Assembly: GCA_026770585.1 (NCBI GenBank)
Contig: MU646569.1
Span: forward strand, 151,728 to 168,168
Source: Baffinella frigidus
Lineage: Eukaryota > Cryptophyceae > Cryptomonadales > Baffinellaceae
Reading direction: 5' to 3'
Length of the DNA stretch: 16,441 nucleotides
Shown here: positions 12,913 to 16,441 of the stretch, piece after piece
Layout of the letters: the number at the start of each line of letters is the position of its first letter
How positions within the stretch are numbered: the stretch's first letter is position 1
The notes under the pieces: generated by a model
Told to the model about the DNA's origin: nothing
Databases searched by the model: none
What the model saw: the letters and a program-made list of their open reading frames with translations, nothing else
Program-made: the position numbers and the translations under genes

Positions 12913-15900
12913 CTGGTGTAGGGTTTGGGGTTTAGGGTTTAGGGTTTAGGGTCTAGGTTTCAGGTTCAGGGTTCAGGGTTTGGGGTTCAGGGTTCAGAGC
13001 TTTATGCAAAGCGCAACACGCACGGGGTTAGGCCTTCAGGGTTTCGGATTTCGGGATTCGGGATTCGGGTTCCGGGTTCCGGGGTTAGGGCGCTTTCTGC
13101 GAAGCGCAACACGCACGGGTTCAGGTTTTTATACAGCCACTTTAAAAGTGCCCATGTTCTGAATCCGGGGTTTCGGGGTTCGGGGTTCGGGATTCGGGAT
13201 TCGTGTTTCGGGTTTCGGGTTGGGGGTTAGGGTGCCAAGGCCACCGGGGTGCGTGAGTGGTGCCCACCGGAGGAGGTGAGGGCCGCAACACACCCTTCAA
13301 CGCGACACACCGTTTAACCCTACACTCTCTAAAGTTTAACCCTACACTCTCTGACCCCTGAACAACCCTAAAGTTTAACCCTAGACTCTCTGACCCCTGA
13401 ACCCTACACAACGTGTACCCGCATTTGGGGTTGCGGCCCTGGACGCAGTCAAGTGCCCATAGGGTGAATATTCACCCTAACTCGCCCTGGGGAGGTCCTA
13501 GGGCCCTACCGCAGGGCGTATGAGCCTACTGGCCACTTAAGGGATGACACCCCCTCAGCTCTCTGGCAACCTCTCGAATGATTCAGCAGGACAGTGCACA
13601 GGTGGGGGCGTTGGGATATGACCTCGCGCATAAGACATCTCACACTACATCGCGCATAAGACATCTTATGACATCGCTTATAAGACAACAGCAAGGACAC
13701 AAGACACCGCCCCCCCGCTAGGACCACCGTAGTTCCCTAGGCATAGGCCTACTGGATGCGGGGAGGCGTTACTTTGTCATCTAGCCAGAAATCCCTCCCG
13801 AAATCGACTTTTGCTTTATCATCCGGGTGTTCGATACCGCGACAGCATGAGCCACTTAACGGGCATCAGCCACTTAAGGGGCTGGCTCGCAGAGCAGGTG
13901 AGGACCACCTCAGGGTTTAGGGTTTAGGGTTTAGGGTTTAGGGTTTAGGGTTTAGGGTTTAGGGTTTAGGGTTTAGAGTTATGGGTTTAGGGTTTAGGGT
14001 TCGGGGTTTGGGGTTTGAGGTTTCGGGTTTAGGGTTTAGGGTTTAGGGTTTGGGGTTTAGGGTGTGACGTCACTACAGGATCAACGGAATGGCGTGAGAC
14101 AAGCCCGCTTCAGGACTGCCGCGACACAGGCCCACCTCAGGAATGCACTCCGAGCCACAAGATTTTAGCTAAGTCAACCAGCTTACCTAAGTCAACTTTC
14201 CCCTGGTTTCGTTCAGATGGACCCTGCCACCATGCCAGACATTTGACTCAAGGCGCTGGCTTTCAGGGGGAGTTGACTTAGCTGAAATCTTTTGGCTCGG
14301 AGTGGAATGAGGACGCGGGCGGGGGTGCTCAAACTATTTCCCCCCGTCGGGGATCTCATAGGGAAACGGTTTTAATTTTAAACCATTGGATTCAATGAAA
14401 ATTACTACACGAATGCTTTAATATTACTAGTAAAAATCATTGTGTGTAGTAAATTTCATTGCCAGAAAGTTTTAAATTAAAACCGTTTTCCTATGAGATC
14501 GTCTGACAGGCTGAAACGCGAAAGTGGCCTCTTGAGAAGCCAGTTTCGCGGTTTTCTCAATAGGCCACTTTCGCGGTTCGCACGCGCATAGCTCCTATAG
14601 CATGCTGGTCCACCCTAGCACGAACCCTAAACCCTAAACCCGTTGGCGCAAGTGCGCCGGTGCGTGCAACAGCCGTCCCTCGGGGAGCAGGAGAGGGAAA
14701 GCGCGTCCAAGTGTGTGTGCGGTATGAATGGCAGGGAGTGCTTCTTACGGAAGTCCCTCCTACGACTATTGACTGCCCCGGCCGTTTTCGTACCGGGGCG
14801 GTCACCAACCCGCGCAGGCGCATTAAGTGCGAGTGCAACAGCCGTACCACCCCACCCACCAGCAGCCCCTCGCGGCTTTTATTGAGGTCTGGCCAGGTAG
14901 TAATTTTCAGGCAAAATGAGAAAATCTCCTCGAATCTCCTTACAATTGGCCTGGTACAGAGACGGACGCGACACATAAAATTTGTCAGATAAAGCAGTCA
15001 TGGAAGGTTCCATGGGCCAAATAAAAGGATCACAGTCTTTCTATCCGTGTGTCCATCACATGTCAAGACCATTTACAATAAATATTAACGCCTAAAAGTA
15101 TCGCCTTGAAAAGCTTGGGAGACCCCCTTAAAAGCTGCAACGGGTTGCTGGTGGACAGGTCAATGCCCAATGTAGGGTCCTAGGGGGATGCGCCTCCCAG
15201 TAATGGGACGGGGCGCTCACTCTTGCTACGGGACCGAGGTAACCAACCCACGCAGGCCTAGCGATTACGAGGAAACCCTGCGGTGAGTGGGAGGGCGGGG
15301 CGCTCACCCTTGCGGCCCCATCGATCCATCACCGCCGTACGCTCCGTCCGCCCCCTGGGATCCGGCGGGCCCCGTCGGCCCGGGGCGCCCCACGGGGCCA
15401 GCAGGGCTGCGTGTTCGGGTTTGGGGGTGAGGGGTTGGGGTTAGGCTTCAGGGTTCAGGGAGTTGAGGGTTGAGGGTCGATCCGGAAGATCCCGGATGCC
15501 CGGGGCGCTCCACGGGGCCAGCAGGGCTGTGTGGGGGAGAGGGGGTGCGTCAGATTTGAAAATATACCACGGGGCGTCAGATTTCGATGTGGTATATTTG
15601 CGAGGAAGAAATAAAGTACGTGTAGCGTCCCTCGGGGCCAGCAGGGCTGTGTGGGGGAGGGGGGGAGCGTCAGATCTCCGTAAGGTATATTTGATGGGGG
15701 GGGCATGAAATACGCGTACCGCCCCTCGGGGTCTGAGGCATCAGATCTATGTGTGTATGGGAGGGGCATACAAACTACGCGTACCGCCCTTTGGGGCCAA
15801 CAGGGCTGTATGGGGGAGGGGGAGTGACCTACACAATGTGTCAACTTGGCTCGTTAGGTTGATCGTGGGGTTGTTACCAGCGGCGTGATGGCTGTGTTTT

Positions 15901-16423
15901 CGTTCGAACAACACGCCCTTGTGAATTTGAATGAATAAAAATAGGAGGTAGCGTCAGGGATAAGTTTTTCTCTTGTCTGGGAGTTGAGTGCGTTCTGCCC
16001 AGGAAGGGTTCAAGATTCGGGTGCTCTGATTCTCGCCTTCTGTTCGAGTAAGTCGACAATGATCAGCTAGCATTTCTAGCCCCGCAAGCCTCCGGCCACT
16101 CCCTCACATTTGCAGTGCCAAACAGCGCTCCGCGCGCATCCATCCTCGCAGAGCAGCGCAAACTCTCTCCAACCAAGTGTTTCGGGGTTCGGGTGTCGAG
16201 TTTGGGATTCAGGGTTCAGGGATCAGGGTGCAAGCGGGGCGCAACCTCTCGCCCTGCGGGCCAGGCGGACCCGGGTAGCCATCCGAGCCCCGGAGCCCCG
16301 GCACGCCCTCATACCCCTGAATCCCCGTGTCGCCCAGGTTCCCCCGGTCGCCCCGCGGGCCCCGCTCGCCCATCGGGCCCTTCGCGCCCGGGATGCCCTT
16401 GGGGCCCTTTTTGCCGCGGTCGC
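12837..16423 (-). CDS. Collagen-like Gly-X-Y protein, last three recognised exons (5' part beyond window)
   Basis: Minus-strand exons 16246-16423, 15308-15406 and 12837-12912 encode about 38 Gly-X-Y triplets and a stop. Junction phases agree (2 then 2), and the second junction keeps the triplet register exactly (GG|A). The first junction, after GPQGE, is in frame but gives a one-position break in the triplets (GES then PAG), so an exon may be missing between, or this is a natural interruption. Collagenous triple-helix proteins are secreted or cell-surface structural molecules; here neither the signal peptide nor any N-terminal domain is in view. The chain ends GKEFGDV-stop with no C-propeptide or NC1-like domain. 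The gene is tail to tail with the Flower/Tvp18 gene. Confidence 0.8.
12917..13010. repeat. Telomere-like array at the collagen C3 acceptor
   Basis: TTTAGGG and TTCAGGG repeats on the plus strand. Read on the minus strand, they lie immediately upstream of the C3 acceptor and end in CTACACCAG. Confidence 0.85.
13005..13120. repeat. Direct repeat GCGCAACACGCACGGG
   Basis: GCTTT(A/C)TGC(A/G)AAGCGCAA then CACGCACGGG at about 13000 and 13090, each flanked by telomere-like repeats. Might be remnants of an exon, but no product is visible. Confidence 0.5.
13312..13405. repeat. Tandem GTTTAACCCTACACTCTCT
   Basis: Three to four copies of a unit combining AGTTTAACCCTA(C/G)ACTCTCT and GACCCCTGAAC. Confidence 0.75.
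13461..13545. repeat. Palindrome and partial copy of the TTAAGGGAT element
   Basis: A perfect 18-bp palindrome AGGGTGAATATTCACCCT at 13461-13478, then 13493-13545 matching the right half of the foldback at 4319-4423 (CCACTTAAGGGAT end). Two more CCACTTAA ends lie at about 13853 and 13870. Confidence 0.65.
13621..13690. repeat. Tandem CATCGCGCATAAGACA
   Basis: Three diverged units of about 26 bp around (C/A)TCGC(G/T)(C/T)ATAAGACA. Confidence 0.75.
13914..14067. repeat. Longest clean (TTTAGGG)n array
   Basis: About nine consecutive perfect TTTAGGG units, then mixed TTTGGGG, TTCGGGG and TTTAGGG, inside the collagen intron between C2 and C3. Both flanks are unique sequence. Confidence 0.92.
14146..14304. 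mobile_element. 159-bp foldback with GAATG target duplication
   Basis: Ends CACTCCGAGCCACAAGATTT / AAATCTTTTGGCTCGGAGTG; the arms reach AGCTAAGTCAAC / GTTGACTTAGCT. Directly flanked by GAATG on both sides (14141-14145, 14305-14309), a likely 5-bp target-site duplication. No coding frame. Confidence 0.83.
14352..14500. mobile_element. 149-bp AT-rich foldback
   Basis: Ends GATCTCATAGGGAAACGGTT / AACCGTTTTCCTATGAGATC, with inner arms CAATGAAAATTACTACAC / GTGTAGTAAATTTCATTG. The inner motif recurs at 5944-5965. Confidence 0.82.
14517..14575. repeat. 59-bp hairpin
   Basis: CGCGAAAGTGGCC and TTGAGAA arms mirrored around GCCAGTTTCGCGG. Confidence 0.8.
14641..14900 (+). other. Cys-containing coding-like stretch, status unclear
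   Basis: A plus-strand frame through 14992 gives [20 protein letters not shown] and later [15 protein letters not shown], with GCGCAG before the second part and GTAGTA after SGQ. AAGTGCG with GTGCAACAGCCGT occurs twice (about 14650, 14827). It lies inside the collagen intron on the other strand. The block 14798-14840 also resembles 15226-15270. No family recognised; more likely repeat debris than a gene. Confidence 0.2.
15221..15236 (-). pseudogene. 3'-side copy of collagen exon C2 donor edge
   Basis: Downstream of C2 the sequence CGTAGCAAGA then GTGAGCGCCCC repeats the C2 donor edge (CCGCAAGG then GTGAGCGCCCC). A short fragment, but it keeps the donor side as expected for a downstream copy. 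Confidence 0.5.
15308..15406 (-). CDS. Collagen exon C2 (99 nt)
   Basis: Reads [20 protein letters not shown] then [12 protein letters not shown] and a split glycine codon (GG at the donor). Acceptor ACACGCAG, donor GTGAGC at 15307, both good. Its 99 nt, eleven triplets, equals a common collagen exon size, though here the split falls inside the Gly codon and not before it. Confidence 0.83.
15481..15805 (-). pseudogene. Four broken 5'-side copies of collagen exon C2
   Basis: Upstream of C2 in the direction of transcription, exon starts recur at 15526, 15646, about 15736 and 15805. Three begin CACAG or TACAG then CCCTG(C/T)TGGCCCC; the remaining one (about 15736) has lost the first bases. The 15526 copy runs about 46 nt and has Gly to Glu (GAG). 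The others run into a shared GP(E/K)GRY-like tail with the TACGCG motif. Spacing is about 120, 90 and 70 bp. Each copy keeps the acceptor side only. Confidence 0.7.
15840..16245. other. Collagen intron between C1 and C2, first part
   Basis: Transcribed from the minus strand. No exon, foldback or tandem array recognised apart from a short telomere-like patch at about 16180-16230 just after the C1 donor. Confidence 0.55.
16246..16423 (-). CDS. Collagen exon C1 (20 Gly-X-Y triplets)
   Basis: Frame reads [20 protein letters not shown] and on through [20 protein letters not shown] to [11 protein letters not shown] without a missing glycine. A pyrimidine-rich CCCTCCCCAACCAG acceptor lies just inside the window end; otherwise the exon would run off the edge. 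The donor is GTTGCG, phase 2. Basic and acidic residues alternate in X and Y positions, as in many collagens. Confidence 0.85.
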
Positions 16424-16441
16424 CTGGTTGGGGAGGGGGGG

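Noticed and set aside
14641-14900. EGF-like Cys-rich exon
   Set aside because: Only CxC/CECN-type pairs are visible with no six-cysteine spacing, and the motif lies in a duplicated repeat block.
1-16441. tRNA, rRNA or transposase gene
   Set aside because: No cloverleaf with a plausible anticodon arm, no rRNA-like conserved stretch, and no frame with transposase or reverse transcriptase motifs was recognised by reading both strands; a covariance-model search was not possible.

Overview
Eukaryotic nuclear DNA, intron-rich and repeat-laden, from a GC-rich genome with a CCCTAAA/TTTAGGG (plant/green-alga type) telomere motif scattered internally. An alga with a large genome is the best guess; the species cannot be named from this sequence. 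I see no bacterial gene organisation, tRNA, rRNA or transposase gene. Long reading frames are rare because the real genes are cut into small exons.

Two genes can be rebuilt by hand. (1) On the + strand, 854-11226, seven exons (854-955, 2916-3020, 5510-5575, 7509-7580, 8749-8866, 9932-10076, 11151-11226) join in a single frame of 684 nt, giving a 227-residue four-helix membrane protein of the Flower/Tvp18 family (calcium channel Flower in animals, Golgi Tvp18 in fungi). (2) On the - strand, entering from the right edge, a collagen-like gene has Gly-X-Y exons at 16246-16423, 15308-15406 and a terminal exon at 12837-12912. The genes are tail to tail. A third, poorly supported - strand coding stretch lies at 1-812.

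The striking feature is what fills the introns. Almost every exon of both genes has broken copies of itself in the neighbouring introns, in colinear order (2-2-2, 3-3-3, 4-4-4 and so on). Copies on the upstream side of an intact exon keep its 5' acceptor edge; copies on the downstream side keep its 3' donor or stop-codon edge. This is the footprint expected from repeated tandem duplications with one breakpoint inside an exon, after which one intact exon is retained. The copies carry stops, frameshifts and insertions, yet several differ from the intact exon mainly at synonymous third positions.

Between the exon copies lie many foldback (MITE-like) elements: a 179-bp family (two copies, one inside an exon-6 copy), a 121-122-bp family (three copies around the last exon), single elements of about 149-199 bp, an AGCTCTGCC-ended family, and degenerate telomere-like arrays. 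These arrays often sit immediately upstream of 3' splice sites, where CTAAAC could serve as a branch point.
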